NCBI RefSeq assembly: GCF_017355785.1
Contig: NZ_JAFEWE010000004.1
Location: 434,001 to 498,000, forward strand
DNA: 64,000 nucleotides
Reading direction: 5' to 3'
Origin: Desertivirga arenae
Lineage (GTDB): Bacteria; Bacteroidota; Bacteroidia; Sphingobacteriales; Sphingobacteriaceae
In this document: in pieces, positions 53,369 through 63,781 of the stretch
How positions within the stretch are numbered: position 1 is the stretch's first letter
Layout of the letters: every line of letters starts with the position of its first letter
Made by a program: the position numbers and the translations under genes
Notes under the pieces: generated by a model
Told to the model about the DNA's origin: nothing
The model's input: the letters and a program-made list of their open reading frames with translations, nothing else
The model's database searches: none

Positions 53369-54175
53369 ATGGCTGGAAAGAAAAAATTCGATTGGTTGCA
53401 CGTTGCAATTTCCTGGGGAGCTACCATTGTAATTATTGGTGCGTTATTTAAAATCCTTCACTTAGGTGGGGTTTGGGGTAACATTATGATTGGTGCAGGT
53501 CTTGGTGTAGAGGCATTTCTATTCTTCTTAACAGGATTTTTCCCTCCAAAACCAGATCCTGCTTGGCACAGAGTATATCCTGAATTAGCAGATGATTATG
53601 ATGGAGAATTGCCTAAGGCTTCAATTCGTCCAAAACAACAAGTTGAAACAGGAAACACTGCTGCTCTTGATAAAATGTTAGCTGATGCTAAAATTGGTCC
53701 TGAATTAATTAATAGCCTTGGTACTGGCTTACGTACTTTCAGTGATAAAGTAGCTGCAATTTCTAATACTGCTGACGCTGCTGCGGCAACAGTTGAGTTT
53801 TCTAACAAAATTAAAACTGCCGGTGCGGGCTTTGATAAATTAAGCTCTGCTTTTGATAAAGCAACAGCTAATCTGGCTGAAATGGCGAATACGAATGTTG
53901 ATTCTAAAGCATATCATGAGCAGGTAAACAATCTTGCTAAGAATTTATCAGCATTAAATGCAGTTTATGAACTTGAGTTACAAGATTCAAGTGCTCATTT
54001 GAAATCAATGAATAAATTCTATCAGAACTTGTCTTTGACCATGCAAAACTTCAATGAGTCATTAGACGATTCTAAACAATTCAAAGATGAAGTGAACCGT
54101 TTGGCTAAGAACCTTGCTTCATTGAACTCTGTTTACGGAAATATGCTTTCTGCAATGAATCAGCCTCGCGTTTAA
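53369..54175 (+). CDS. gldL: Type IX secretion motor protein GldL/PorL
   Basis: The 268-residue protein has two N-terminal membrane helices (about 12-33 and 36-58) and a cytoplasmic helical tail. Lys28 lies in the first helix (ALFKIL) and Glu49 in the second (GVEAFLFF); the latter position matches the glutamate known to be needed for proton-driven GldLM rotation. GldL forms the pentameric stator around GldM. The gene lies 57 bases after gldK. Confidence 0.96.
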   Translation: MAGKKKFDWLHVAISWGATIVIIGALFKILHLGGVWGNIMIGAGLGVEAFLFFLTGFFPPKPDPAWHRVYPELADDYDGELPKASIRPKQQVETGNTAALDKMLADAKIGPELINSLGTGLRTFSDKVAAISNTADAAAATVEFSNKIKTAGAGFDKLSSAFDKATANLAEMANTNVDSKAYHEQVNNLAKNLSALNAVYELELQDSSAHLKSMNKFYQNLSLTMQNFNESLDDSKQFKDEVNRLAKNLASLNSVYGNMLSAMNQPRV

Positions 54176-54236
54176 CGCGCATTTTAAATTGGTTTTATTA
54201 ATTTAAATTTTCAGAAAAACAAGCTTGAAATAAAAA

Positions 54237-55757
54237 ATGGCTGGAGGAAAAGAAACAGCAAGGCAGAAGATGATCAATATCATGTATTTGGTATTGCTCG
54301 CTATGCTCGCACTAAACGTTTCCGATACTATATTAAATGCATTTAAAAACATTAACGATAGTTTAGAAACATCGCGGAAGAACGTTGATGTAAGCGTTAC
54401 GCAATTATTTAGCTCTTTTGAAGCAACAAAGTTGAAGGAGGAGCCGGTTCGTGCAAAACCATTATACGAGAAGGCTAAGCAAGCTCAATCCATTGCTGCA
54501 GAACTTAATACTTACATTGAAGGACTAAAACAGGAGTTTACTACTGCTGGTCAGGGAATCGACCCTGAGACAGGAGACCTGGTTGAACGTTCTAACCTTG
54601 ATATCGCTCCTGGTATTATGGTAAATAAGAAAAAAGGTGAAGAGCTTCAGAAAAAAGTAAATGAGACAAGAGAAAAGCTTCTGGCGCTGTTAGACGCCAA
54701 AGAACGTCAGAGCGTTACTTTTTCATTGGAAGCTAAAAATCCTGAAAAAGGTAACAAAGATTGGGCGGAGGTTAATTTTGGTGAAGGTACACCTTTAACT
54801 GCAGCGATGACTATCCTTACTAAATTGCAATCTGACGTTAAGAACGCTGAGTCTGACGTTGTGAAGAAGATCTTTGGTAAGATGGATCAGGCTGTAGTTA
54901 ATCTTGACAAATTCGCAGCCGTAGCCGTTGCTCCTACTTCTTACTTGATCCAGGGACAGCCTTATACTGCAGAAGTTTTTTTAACTGCTTATGATTCAAA
55001 GGCAAATCCTTCAATCTCTGTAAATGGGTCATCTTTACAGGTGAAAGACGGAAGAGGCGTTTATTCAGTAAACACTGGTCGTGAAGGTATGTTTACCTGG
55101 AAAGGTAAGATTGCAGTGAAACAAACTGACGGATCGATCAAATATTACGAGACACCTGAGCAAAAATATCAGGTTGCAAGACCTTCAGCTGTTGTGTCTC
55201 CTGACAAAATGAACGTTTTCTATATTGGAGTTCCTAACCCGGTTTCTGTATCGGCTCCTGGTATTCCTAAAGAAAGCATTAATGTTTCGATGTCAGGTGG
55301 TAGTATCTCAGGATCTGGTGGCAGCTATACTGTAAAAGTAAGTTCTCCTGGAGAGGCTACAGTTAACGTTTCTGCTAACATTGGTGGAAAAACCCAGAAT
55401 ATCGGTAGTTCAAGGTTCCGTGTGAAACGTATTCCTGACCCGGTTGCAAAGTTTGGTGGTAAAACCGGTGGTAGCTTACCTACGGTTGCGATTAAAGCTC
55501 AAAATAAAGTTTTTGCAGTACTAGAAGGATTTGAGTTTGACGCTAACTTCTCTGTAACCAGATTTAATCTAATAATCGTGAAACCTAGGGCAGACGCTGT
55601 CGTATTACAGACATCTGGAAATACTTTGAGCGGAGCTATGCAGTCTGCTATCAACACTATCACCCCTGGATCTAAAGTTATCTTCGATGGTATTGTTGCA
55701 GTTGGTCCGGATGGTTCACAACGTCAATTAAATTCAATCGCATTAAGTGCAAACTAA
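54237..55757 (+). CDS. gldM: Type IX secretion motor protein GldM/PorM
   Basis: The 506-residue protein has one N-terminal membrane helix (MINIMYLVLLAMLALNVS, about 12-30) and a long periplasmic part of four beta-rich domains that spans to the GldK/GldN ring. The short N-terminus before the helix is the GldL partner. The end GSQRQLNSIALSAN is in the last Ig-like domain. The start of gldN follows the stop by 13 bases. Confidence 0.96.
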   Translation: MAGGKETARQKMINIMYLVLLAMLALNVSDTILNAFKNINDSLETSRKNVDVSVTQLFSSFEATKLKEEPVRAKPLYEKAKQAQSIAAELNTYIEGLKQEFTTAGQGIDPETGDLVERSNLDIAPGIMVNKKKGEELQKKVNETREKLLALLDAKERQSVTFSLEAKNPEKGNKDWAEVNFGEGTPLTAAMTILTKLQSDVKNAESDVVKKIFGKMDQAVVNLDKFAAVAVAPTSYLIQGQPYTAEVFLTAYDSKANPSISVNGSSLQVKDGRGVYSVNTGREGMFTWKGKIAVKQTDGSIKYYETPEQKYQVARPSAVVSPDKMNVFYIGVPNPVSVSAPGIPKESINVSMSGGSISGSGGSYTVKVSSPGEATVNVSANIGGKTQNIGSSRFRVKRIPDPVAKFGGKTGGSLPTVAIKAQNKVFAVLEGFEFDANFSVTRFNLIIVKPRADAVVLQTSGNTLSGAMQSAINTITPGSKVIFDGIVAVGPDGSQRQLNSIALSAN

Positions 55758-55770
55758 AAAAGGAAGTTTT

Positions 55771-56775
55771 ATGAAGAGGATAAGCTTGATTTTGCTCTCG
55801 GTAATGATAAGTGTTGGTGTTTTCGCACAACAAGCTAAACCTAGAACTGCTTCTAAAAAGAAGCCTGCCACTACTAAGACCCGTTCAACGGCGTCTAAAG
55901 CTAAGGCTTCTACACGTGCTGTTGCCTCGACAGAGAACAGTGTACTGGCAGCAGAGCCGGCACAACAGGGTGCAGCTCCTAAGGCAAGTTCTAAAGTTCA
56001 GATAGAAAGGCCGTTAGACGGATATTACAAAAAGGATAATATATTTAAAGCAAGCGTTACTCCTTACGCCAATCTCCGTGAATCAGACGTTATGTTTAAA
56101 AAACGTATCTGGAGGGAAATTGACTTAAGAGAGAAGATGAATGCAATTTATGCATCACCAAAAGCAAGGTTGATCGATGTGATTATGAATGCTGTAATGG
56201 CAGGAGAATTAACAGCTTACAGTGCAACTCCGACTAAAGAGGATCGCGGTGGTGATGAATTTAGTAATATCCTTAAGCCAGAAGAGGCAATGGCGAAGTT
56301 TGCTGATAGTGTTGTGATACCTGACCTGGATCCTAAGACTGGTGAACAAATTGGAAGTCACATGCAGGCTGGAGAATTTAATCCTGACAGCGTTACCAAA
56401 TTCCAGATTAAGGAAGACTGGGTTTTCGACAGACAGCGATCTATCTTTGAACCGCGTATCGTCGGTATTGCTCCGATGGTAAAGATTAAAGCGGCAGGAC
56501 AGGATCTTGGTGAACAACCTGCTTTTTGGATCTATTTTCCTGAAGCTCGCCAGATCTTTGTTACTAAGGAAGTTGTAAGCCGAATGAACGATGCAACTGG
56601 ACTAAGCTTTGACGATGTGTTTATGAAACGTTTATTCTCTAGCTACATTGTTAAAGAATCTAACGTAGACGATTTAAGGATTAAAGATTATGCGCAAGGC
56701 ATAGATCGACTGTACGAATCAGACAGAGTTAAAAAGGAACTTATGGATTATGAACACGATTTGTGGTCGTACTAA
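55771..56775 (+). CDS. gldN: Type IX secretion protein GldN/PorN
   Basis: The 334-residue protein has a signal peptide (MKRISLILLSVMISVGVFAQQ), then a Lys/Ala-rich linker and the conserved PorN domain (DVMFKKRIWREIDLREKMN, FDRQRSIFEPRIVGIAPM, FDDVFMKRLFSSYIVKE). The ATG at 55771 has AAAGGAAG at the right distance, which decides the start over an upstream in-frame ATG inside gldM. GldN partners GldK in the ring. Confidence 0.96.
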   Translation: MKRISLILLSVMISVGVFAQQAKPRTASKKKPATTKTRSTASKAKASTRAVASTENSVLAAEPAQQGAAPKASSKVQIERPLDGYYKKDNIFKASVTPYANLRESDVMFKKRIWREIDLREKMNAIYASPKARLIDVIMNAVMAGELTAYSATPTKEDRGGDEFSNILKPEEAMAKFADSVVIPDLDPKTGEQIGSHMQAGEFNPDSVTKFQIKEDWVFDRQRSIFEPRIVGIAPMVKIKAAGQDLGEQPAFWIYFPEARQIFVTKEVVSRMNDATGLSFDDVFMKRLFSSYIVKESNVDDLRIKDYAQGIDRLYESDRVKKELMDYEHDLWSY

Positions 56776-56793
56776 GTAAGTGCTGATAAGAAT

Positions 56794-56832
56794 AAGCCCT
56801 GGTAGATTAAGATTCTGCCGGGGCTTTTTTAT
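56794..56832. terminator. Bidirectional terminator between gldN and uvrC
   Basis: A 12-bp stem with two G-U pairs (56794-56805 and 56815-56826) and a 9-base loop, followed by a T run. The loop overlaps the uvrC stop codon on the minus strand. Confidence 0.82.
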
Positions 56833-58630
56833 TTAGCTCAAAATAGTTTCTTAAAGCTTCTGCTTGTTTTTTATTTACAACCGTTAGTAATTCTTCTTCG
56901 GTGGCTTCTCTTACTCTTTTTACTGATTTAAATTGTTTAAGAAGCTTCTCTGAAGTAGTTTTTCCGATACCAGGTATCCTGTCCAGTTCTGTCACTAACG
57001 TTCCTTTATTTCGTTTGGCTCTATGGAAAGTAATTCCAAAGCGGTGCGCCTCATCGCGTAACTGCTGAATGATCTTCAGGGTTTCCGACTTTTTGTCCAG
57101 GTAAAGTGGGTACTGATCACCTGGGTAAAAGAGCTCTTCCAGGCGCTTCGCTATACCAATAACTGTTAGCTGATTCTCTATACCCAATAATTTCAAGCTT
57201 TTCATGGCAGCTGAAAGCTGTCCTTTGCCTCCATCAATAACAACTAACTGAGGCAAAGTATCCCCCTCCTCAAGCATTCGCTTATAACGTCGATATACAG
57301 CCTCTTCCATCGTTGCAAAGTCATTCGGGCCTTCTACTGTCTTTACATTAAAATGCCTGTAATCTTTTTTCGAGGGTTTTGCGTCTTTAAAGACAACTAT
57401 TGCTGACACTGGATATTTACCCTGGAAATTAGAGTTATCGAAGCATTCAATATGCTTAGGCAACTGATTTAAACGCAGATCTTTCATCATAAGATTAAGA
57501 AGACGGTCTGTTCTATGTTCAGGATTCAGCTTCTCGTACTGTTCCAGTTTCTCGCGCTTGAAAAAAGTCACGTTCTTCTGAGACAACTCAAGGAGTTTCT
57601 TCTTCTCACCCAGTTTGGGTACTGTAAATTTAATACCTGGATCATCAATTTCGATTTCAAAGGGAACTACAATTTCCTTCGAGTGACTGTTGAACCTGCT
57701 TCTAAATTCAGAGATAGCGAAAGTAAGCAATTCTTCATCCGTTTCATCGAGGCGCTTTTTCATTTCCAGCGTTTGCGTTTGAATAACGGTTCCATTCATG
57801 ATCTTCAAGAAGTTGACAAAGGCGTGTTTTTCGTCAGACGCTATGCTGAATACATCCAGGTCAGATATAGATGAGTTAACAATGGTAGACTTGCTTTGAT
57901 ACTTTTCCAGAAGATCGTACTGGCGCTTCAGCCGGTGAGCAAGTTCAAAATCCAGGCTAGCAACAGCTGCTTCCAGAGCAGATTTTACCTTCCTTATTAC
58001 GAGTCCTGTTTTTCCATTCAGGATATCCTTTATATCCTCTATCCCCTGATCGTAGTCTTCGGGCGACTGTAAAGCCTGGCACGGACCTTTGCAATTTCCG
58101 ATCTGATACTCAAGGCATACTTTATATTTCCCAGCAGCGACGTTTGCTGGTGAAAGATCAAGGTTACAGGTGCGTAAGGGATAAATTTCCTTAACCAGGT
58201 CAAGTATGGTATGCATCATGCTAACTGAGGCATACGGACCAAGGTATTTTGAGCCGTCCTTAACAATTCTCCGTGTCCAGTAGATCCTTGGAAACCGCTC
58301 GTTCTTTATGACAATCCATGGATAAGTCTTGTCATCTTTAAGCATAATATTATACCTTGGCTGATGCTTTTTAATTAGGCTATTTTCTAATAGCCATGCA
58401 TCAATTTCGGTATCAACGATAGTGAAGGTAATGTTCGCAATCTTACTTACCAGAACTTTCGTTTTCGCATTGATCTTATAATTGTCTTTGTTGAAATAGG
58501 AAGAAACCCTGTTTTTTAGGTTCTTAGCTTTTCCAATATAAATAAGTTCGCCAGCAGCATCCCAATATTGGTAGACGCCCGGGCGAGGCGGAATTTGTTT
58601 TAAAGCTTCGCGGTGATTAAATTTTTCCAT
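56807..58630 (-). CDS. uvrC: Excinuclease ABC subunit UvrC
   Basis: The 607-residue protein has a GIY-YIG nuclease domain (GVYQYWDAAGELIYIGKAKNLKNR, 18-41), a Cys-containing region around 155-185, a UVR helix pair near 210-240, the RNase H-like C-terminal nuclease (FDNSNFQGKYPV, VIDGGKGQL) and a helix-hairpin-helix end (RIPGIGKTTSEKLL). It makes both cuts in nucleotide excision repair. The gene stands alone. Confidence 0.98.
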   Translation of the reverse strand: MEKFNHREALKQIPPRPGVYQYWDAAGELIYIGKAKNLKNRVSSYFNKDNYKINAKTKVLVSKIANITFTIVDTEIDAWLLENSLIKKHQPRYNIMLKDDKTYPWIVIKNERFPRIYWTRRIVKDGSKYLGPYASVSMMHTILDLVKEIYPLRTCNLDLSPANVAAGKYKVCLEYQIGNCKGPCQALQSPEDYDQGIEDIKDILNGKTGLVIRKVKSALEAAVASLDFELAHRLKRQYDLLEKYQSKSTIVNSSISDLDVFSIASDEKHAFVNFLKIMNGTVIQTQTLEMKKRLDETDEELLTFAISEFRSRFNSHSKEIVVPFEIEIDDPGIKFTVPKLGEKKKLLELSQKNVTFFKREKLEQYEKLNPEHRTDRLLNLMMKDLRLNQLPKHIECFDNSNFQGKYPVSAIVVFKDAKPSKKDYRHFNVKTVEGPNDFATMEEAVYRRYKRMLEEGDTLPQLVVIDGGKGQLSAAMKSLKLLGIENQLTVIGIAKRLEELFYPGDQYPLYLDKKSETLKIIQQLRDEAHRFGITFHRAKRNKGTLVTELDRIPGIGKTTSEKLLKQFKSVKRVREATEEELLTVVNKKQAEALRNYFELNKKAPAES

Positions 58631-58652
58631 TCACGTTATCATTCACACAAGT

Positions 58653-58682
58653 AAAGGGACAGCTTTGTTCGGCTGTCCCTTT
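58653..58682 (-). terminator. Hairpin between the PBP gene and uvrC
   Basis: An 11-bp stem (58653-58663 and 58672-58682) with an 8-base loop lies 4 bases after the penicillin-binding-protein stop. The T run on the minus strand is short, so termination may be partial. Confidence 0.6.
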
Positions 58683-58686
58683 AAAT

Positions 58687-60948
58687 TTATGGTTTTGGAT
58701 CTTCAGCTGGTGGTGCAGCGGTTGCTGTTGAGTCTGCAGCTGGCTTCGGAGCATAAGCGTCGCAATTTATAGTGATGTTTAAACCTCCCGGAGGTGGTTC
58801 AAAGTCACCCTTCGAATAATGAAGTGAAGGATCTGCATATACTTTTTTCATATACAAAGCGAAAACAGGAAGAGCTGAGTTTGCTCCTTCTCCCTGATTC
58901 ATAGAAAGGAAGTGAATTGCCCTATCTTCTGCTCCTGTCCAAACTCCGGTAACAAGCTGAGGGGTAATACCAATAAACCAACCATCCGAGTTATTCTGTG
59001 TTGTTCCTGTTTTTCCTCCCACTGGATTTAGAATTCTGTATCTGGGTCCTCTTAATCTCAATCCGGTTCCTTGTTGAACAACTGCTTTTAGCATATCTGT
59101 CATTACATATGCCGTTTGCGGATTCAAAGCTTCAACAACTTTTCTGCTTTGTTCATATATCAGAGTTCCGTTCTTATCTTCTATGCGGAGAAGATAAGTA
59201 GGTTCATTCCATATTCCATGATTTACAAAAACGCTGTAAGCTCCTACCATGTCGTATAGGGTGGCATCAAAGGAGCCAAGGCATATAGATTCAAAATTGG
59301 GAACATCAGTGGTTATTCCCATCTTTTTTGTTAGGGTAGAAACTGCTGTTGGCCCTACATGGTTCATTACTCGTGCCGTTACCCAATTTTCTGAATGTGC
59401 CAAGGCTGTTTTAAGCGTGATATAGCCAGGAATTGGCTTATGTGCCCTTGGAGTCCAACCGTTAATAGTAATGGGCTCATTAGGCTCCTTATAGCATGGA
59501 GAATAACCAGCATTAATAGCTGCCGCATAAGTGAATGGTTTGGCGGTTGAACCTACCTGTCTCGCTCCCATCTTCACCTGGTCATATTTAAAGTATTCGT
59601 AATTAATACCACCTACCCATGCCCGGATGTAGCCGGCGTTCTGGCCACTTGATTCCATAGACATCACAGCGTTACGCAGGATGAGCTTATAGTACTTTAT
59701 GGAATCTAAAGGACTTATTGTTGTATCTTTCGATCCTTTTTTATTCCAGCTGAATACCGTCATTTTTACTGGTTTTCTAAAGTTCTCCCAAATCTCGCCC
59801 TCTGTCAGGTTTTCTTCTTTTAGTACCCTGTACCGGTCTGAGCGCTTCACAGCTTGTTCAATCACCATGTCCGCCTCCTCGAACTTAAAAGGATTTCTGC
59901 CTTTAAATTGCTTAACAAACTGTACCTGTAACTCTTTTATGTATTGACGTTGTGCTTCTTCTGCATAACGCTGCATTTTCGAATTGATGGTAGTATAGAT
60001 TTTTAGACCGTCCCTGTCCAGGTCATAAGGAGTTCCATCTGCTTTGGTGATCTTTTGATCTCTAAATATCCTTTGGATGTCTTTTTTTAAAAAACCGCGG
60101 AAATAAGCAGCTAAGCCCTCGTTATGCGAAGTTGGATTCAATTTAAGGATCAAGGGTTTGGCCTGAAGCTCTGCAGTTTCAGCATCACTTAAGAAATTCG
60201 CTTTATGCATGTTCGCCAAGACGGTATTTCTTCTTTTCAGAGCGTTCTCAGGGTTTCTTATAGGAGAGTAGATGTATGTTCCTTTCAGCATACCTACTAA
60301 TACAGCAGCCTGGTCGGCGCTAAGCTTATCCTGAGTTGTATCAAAATATGTTCTGGCTGCCGCCTTGATTCCAAAACTGTTGTAAGAACCAAAATCCACT
60401 GTGTTCAAATACATAGTGATGATCTCTTCCTTCGTATAGTTTCGTTCCAGCTTGATGGCAATGATCCATTCCTGTAACTTTTGAATGAAGCGTTTAAAAG
60501 GATTTCGCGCCCGGCCTTCTTCCTGAAACATATTCAAGGCAAGCTGTTGTGTAATAGTACTGCCACCTTGCTTTTTACCAATAAGGTTATAAAAGAGAAT
60601 GCTGAAGGTTCTTCTAAAGTCGATACCAGAATGACTGTAAAAGCGGATATCTTCTGTTGCTATCAGGGCATTGATAACGTGAGGTGAGATTTGGTCGTAA
60701 CGAACGTTTGATCTGTTCTGCACGAAATAAGTTCCAAGAACCACACCATCATCAGAAATTACTTCCGATGCCAGATTGCTCTTGGGATTTTCAAGATCGC
60801 GAAATGAAGGAAGTTCTCCGAATAAGCCCAAACCAACGCTGAAAAGTAGAATGATACCAAAAGCTATACAACCAATAACTATCTTCCAAAAAGTGATAGT
60901 ATACCGCGTTATATCTTCTTTGGCTAAAGTGTTTGTCTTTTTTTGCAT
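58687..60948 (-). CDS. mrcA: Class A penicillin-binding protein (PBP1A-like)
   Basis: The 753-residue protein has a membrane helix (22-43), a GT51 glycosyltransferase domain with catalytic Glu99 (ATEDIRFYSHSGID) and GGSTITQQ at 128-135, and a transpeptidase domain. The active Ser467 lies in GSTAKPF, SEN in the second motif, and KTG in GGKTGTTQN. The tail is rich in Pro/Ala. It polymerises and cross-links peptidoglycan. It starts one base after the SprE stop, so both are co-transcribed. Confidence 0.95.
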   Translation of the reverse strand: MQKKTNTLAKEDITRYTITFWKIVIGCIAFGIILLFSVGLGLFGELPSFRDLENPKSNLASEVISDDGVVLGTYFVQNRSNVRYDQISPHVINALIATEDIRFYSHSGIDFRRTFSILFYNLIGKKQGGSTITQQLALNMFQEEGRARNPFKRFIQKLQEWIIAIKLERNYTKEEIITMYLNTVDFGSYNSFGIKAAARTYFDTTQDKLSADQAAVLVGMLKGTYIYSPIRNPENALKRRNTVLANMHKANFLSDAETAELQAKPLILKLNPTSHNEGLAAYFRGFLKKDIQRIFRDQKITKADGTPYDLDRDGLKIYTTINSKMQRYAEEAQRQYIKELQVQFVKQFKGRNPFKFEEADMVIEQAVKRSDRYRVLKEENLTEGEIWENFRKPVKMTVFSWNKKGSKDTTISPLDSIKYYKLILRNAVMSMESSGQNAGYIRAWVGGINYEYFKYDQVKMGARQVGSTAKPFTYAAAINAGYSPCYKEPNEPITINGWTPRAHKPIPGYITLKTALAHSENWVTARVMNHVGPTAVSTLTKKMGITTDVPNFESICLGSFDATLYDMVGAYSVFVNHGIWNEPTYLLRIEDKNGTLIYEQSRKVVEALNPQTAYVMTDMLKAVVQQGTGLRLRGPRYRILNPVGGKTGTTQNNSDGWFIGITPQLVTGVWTGAEDRAIHFLSMNQGEGANSALPVFALYMKKVYADPSLHYSKGDFEPPPGGLNITINCDAYAPKPAADSTATAAPPAEDPKP

Positions 60949-60949
60949 T

Positions 60950-63781
60950 TTATCTGCTGCTGTTCTTATAAAAGTCTAAATATGCATTAATCTTAGAGTT
61001 GTCGGTAAGTCTTTCCAACTCGGTTTTTGTGATCACAAAAGTATTGTATTTTTCAGCAGGTACCTTCATTATATCTTTAATCAGCGGCAGAATACCTCTT
61101 TCATAAGCTTTTACCGCGTCTCGATTGTCAAAAGGGCCAACGAAGATCAACTGAACTTCGTTGTTCACTAGCTTCAACTGATGCTTTATGAGCTGATCTG
61201 AGAAGTTAGACCTGTTGAATTGGCCAATCCCAAATCGAGAGGAGCTAAGATTTGCTGCAGGGTCTGTAACGTGAATGGTAAAATAATATTCTGCAACGAG
61301 GGGTAAGTCATATAAAGGTTTTGCATTTAGAACTTTTACCGGAGGTGTCGTTACAACAGGTTTAGCTGATGGTTGAGCTGTTGAATTTTCTTTTACCGCA
61401 GGCGCTGGCTCTGTCATCGGTTTCGCTTCAATTACTTTTACAGGGGCCGACTTTATTGTTGTAGCTGCCGGAGCATTAACAGGTGCTGGGTTATTTGAAA
61501 CAACTGCTGCTTGTTGCGTAGATGGTTCAATTACTACCGGCTCAAATGGATTAAAATCTGTTAGGGCGGTTGGCCGCTTAGCAAACAAAATCCTGTTGTT
61601 ATCTATATAGGATAAGTGTTGCTTAACTAAAGGAGTTATTAGTTTATCGTCAGGATAAGCGTTAACAAGGCTTTTTAGAGCTTGCTCAAACTCTGGTAAC
61701 CTTTGTTGATGGCCAATAGTTAAAGCATTCAAATATGAAAGCTGAGGCGAAAGAACACTTTTGCCGAACTCAGCTTCAGTTTTTGCAATATTTAACTGCG
61801 TTTCCTGATATTTCTTCTCTAAATATAAAGCATATACCTTATTATAGGCTTCATTCAATGCAAACTCTTTTTCTGAAGTTTTTCTACTATAGTCAGGATC
61901 AGCAATAACTTTTGCAAATGGAGATTCTGGGTATTTGGTAAGAAGCAGATTCTTGTATTCCTCCGATTTCTGTTGATTGTTATCGGAATAGAGACGATAC
62001 AAATTGTAGTAGATAGATAGTTTATAATTGCTTTCAGGCACCCTTTTAAGAAGCTCTTCGAAGGTTTTTATGGCTTCTGCATTGTCCTTAAGTTCATCTC
62101 GATAGAAACTCGCAATGTCGTAGTATGCATCAGCAATACGTTGATTAGACAGCTGCAAGGCCGGTTCTGTTAAAGGCAAACTGCCGACATATGAATTTCT
62201 TATTGCTTCAGGTGTTGCAGGAGTAACAGAGGCTGGGTTGGCAGCACTTGAAGAGTTGGATGGGCTTGCGTCGGGATCACCCATAACGCTTGTAATTTGT
62301 TCAGCAGCTGTTTTACTGCTACGCCTCCAATTGTCTTCTAATGAACGGTTCCCCCAACGCCTTTTAAAATCAGTTAAACCTTGACTTATCGCCGAGGTAT
62401 TATTAAAGTAAAACTTTCCTTCCTGAGCAGTTCCTGCTATTTCCGGACGATCCAACGCGGCAACCATGGTTTCAGGAGCAGAATTATTATTACTTAGGAA
62501 CTGGGTCTTTTCAGTCTGCTCCCTGACAAGTGCGCCAATCCGCGCCTCTCTTTCACCTTCTGGTAATCTGGCCAGGATCTGCAGCGTATCCTCTCTCCCG
62601 ATAATCCGGAAGCGACTGGCAAGGAGTTGCAGATTATTTGCCTTCCTACGGATCAGATCATAACCTTTAAAAGAGGGAGAAAGTGCCGTAAGTGTACTAT
62701 CGTAATAACTCTTAGCGCTTACATAGTCTCCATTCTTAAAGTAAATATCAGCAATACGGAGGTAGGATAGGCCTTTTTGATTTTGATTAGCAGCACTTAA
62801 CCGAATGGCGGTATTATAGTTTTTTATCGCTTCGTTAGTTTGATTTCTGCTTAAATAAACATCGCCAATCCTATAGTAGATCTGATCAATGAAATTTCTG
62901 TTTTTTTCGTCTTTAAGAAGCGATTTCAATCTGGCCACTTTATCTACTTGCTCACCACTCCTGGCGTCCTCTATAGCGATGCGATTTAAGCCCGCGTTGA
63001 ATGCCATATTAAAAGGAGCATTGCTTTTTACAATTGAAGTATAGTTCTTGTAAGCTTCAGCGTATTGCTGATTACGGTCCTGCAATTGTGCCAATACATA
63101 GGTCCAACGTAATTTGTTTCGTTTAACACCTTTAGCATCCAACGCTTTTTGCAGCATACCGATTGCTTCTGCTTCTTTACCTGTTTTTATCAGGTATTGA
63201 GCTCTTGTTGCGTAAACGTCAGCCCCATGTTTCATTGTTTTCTTTGAATCGTCAATGTGTTTCAGGGCTGAATCTAACGATTCTCTCGCTTCCTGCAGTT
63301 TATCCAGTTGAATAAGGGACCTTGCCTGATAGGTAAGGGCCTGTAACCTCAGCTCAGCTTCATCAGGGTAGCTATTGTAAACATAGGTGAAGAATTCAGC
63401 TGCGGAGAAAAAACGGGCCTTATAATAATTGGCCTTTGCAATCAGAAAATAAGCATCATCTACATAATGACTGTACAATTTATCTTCAACAATATTTTTA
63501 CCCTTCCCTATCACCGAATCAAGATCTGAAGATATAGCCTGAGCTGCTGCTTCGTCAGGTTCTTTATAGACCGATATAAGCTGACTGTAGTCGTCTTGGT
63601 TAGCAGCCTCCATATTCCGGACACTCTCCTCAAGCAAAATATTGGCATTATGGAGGATATTATATCTTGAAGTAAGATTTTGCATACCCCGGCTTGCAGT
63701 TGTGTCTCTGGAAGAGCTGCATCCGCTCAGCGTAAGCAGCCAAGAAAGAATTACGGCTACAGATAAATAGACAGATTTCAA
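60950..63781 (-). CDS. sprE: SprE/PorW-type TPR lipoprotein of the type IX secretion system
   Basis: The 943-residue lipoprotein has a lipobox LSGC, then a conserved N-terminal segment (NLTSRYNILHNANILLEE, near 36-53) typical of SprE/PorW. TPR repeats fill 90-400 and 560-700. A Pro/Ala/Val-rich linker at about 735-820 leads to a C-terminal beta-rich domain (YYFTIHVTDPAANLSSSRFGIGQFN). SprE/PorW is known to be required for T9SS secretion and to interact with PorN/GldN. Its operon partner here is the class A PBP gene. Confidence 0.85.
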   Translation of the reverse strand: MKSVYLSVAVILSWLLTLSGCSSSRDTTASRGMQNLTSRYNILHNANILLEESVRNMEAANQDDYSQLISVYKEPDEAAAQAISSDLDSVIGKGKNIVEDKLYSHYVDDAYFLIAKANYYKARFFSAAEFFTYVYNSYPDEAELRLQALTYQARSLIQLDKLQEARESLDSALKHIDDSKKTMKHGADVYATRAQYLIKTGKEAEAIGMLQKALDAKGVKRNKLRWTYVLAQLQDRNQQYAEAYKNYTSIVKSNAPFNMAFNAGLNRIAIEDARSGEQVDKVARLKSLLKDEKNRNFIDQIYYRIGDVYLSRNQTNEAIKNYNTAIRLSAANQNQKGLSYLRIADIYFKNGDYVSAKSYYDSTLTALSPSFKGYDLIRRKANNLQLLASRFRIIGREDTLQILARLPEGEREARIGALVREQTEKTQFLSNNNSAPETMVAALDRPEIAGTAQEGKFYFNNTSAISQGLTDFKRRWGNRSLEDNWRRSSKTAAEQITSVMGDPDASPSNSSSAANPASVTPATPEAIRNSYVGSLPLTEPALQLSNQRIADAYYDIASFYRDELKDNAEAIKTFEELLKRVPESNYKLSIYYNLYRLYSDNNQQKSEEYKNLLLTKYPESPFAKVIADPDYSRKTSEKEFALNEAYNKVYALYLEKKYQETQLNIAKTEAEFGKSVLSPQLSYLNALTIGHQQRLPEFEQALKSLVNAYPDDKLITPLVKQHLSYIDNNRILFAKRPTALTDFNPFEPVVIEPSTQQAAVVSNNPAPVNAPAATTIKSAPVKVIEAKPMTEPAPAVKENSTAQPSAKPVVTTPPVKVLNAKPLYDLPLVAEYYFTIHVTDPAANLSSSRFGIGQFNRSNFSDQLIKHQLKLVNNEVQLIFVGPFDNRDAVKAYERGILPLIKDIMKVPAEKYNTFVITKTELERLTDNSKINAYLDFYKNSSR

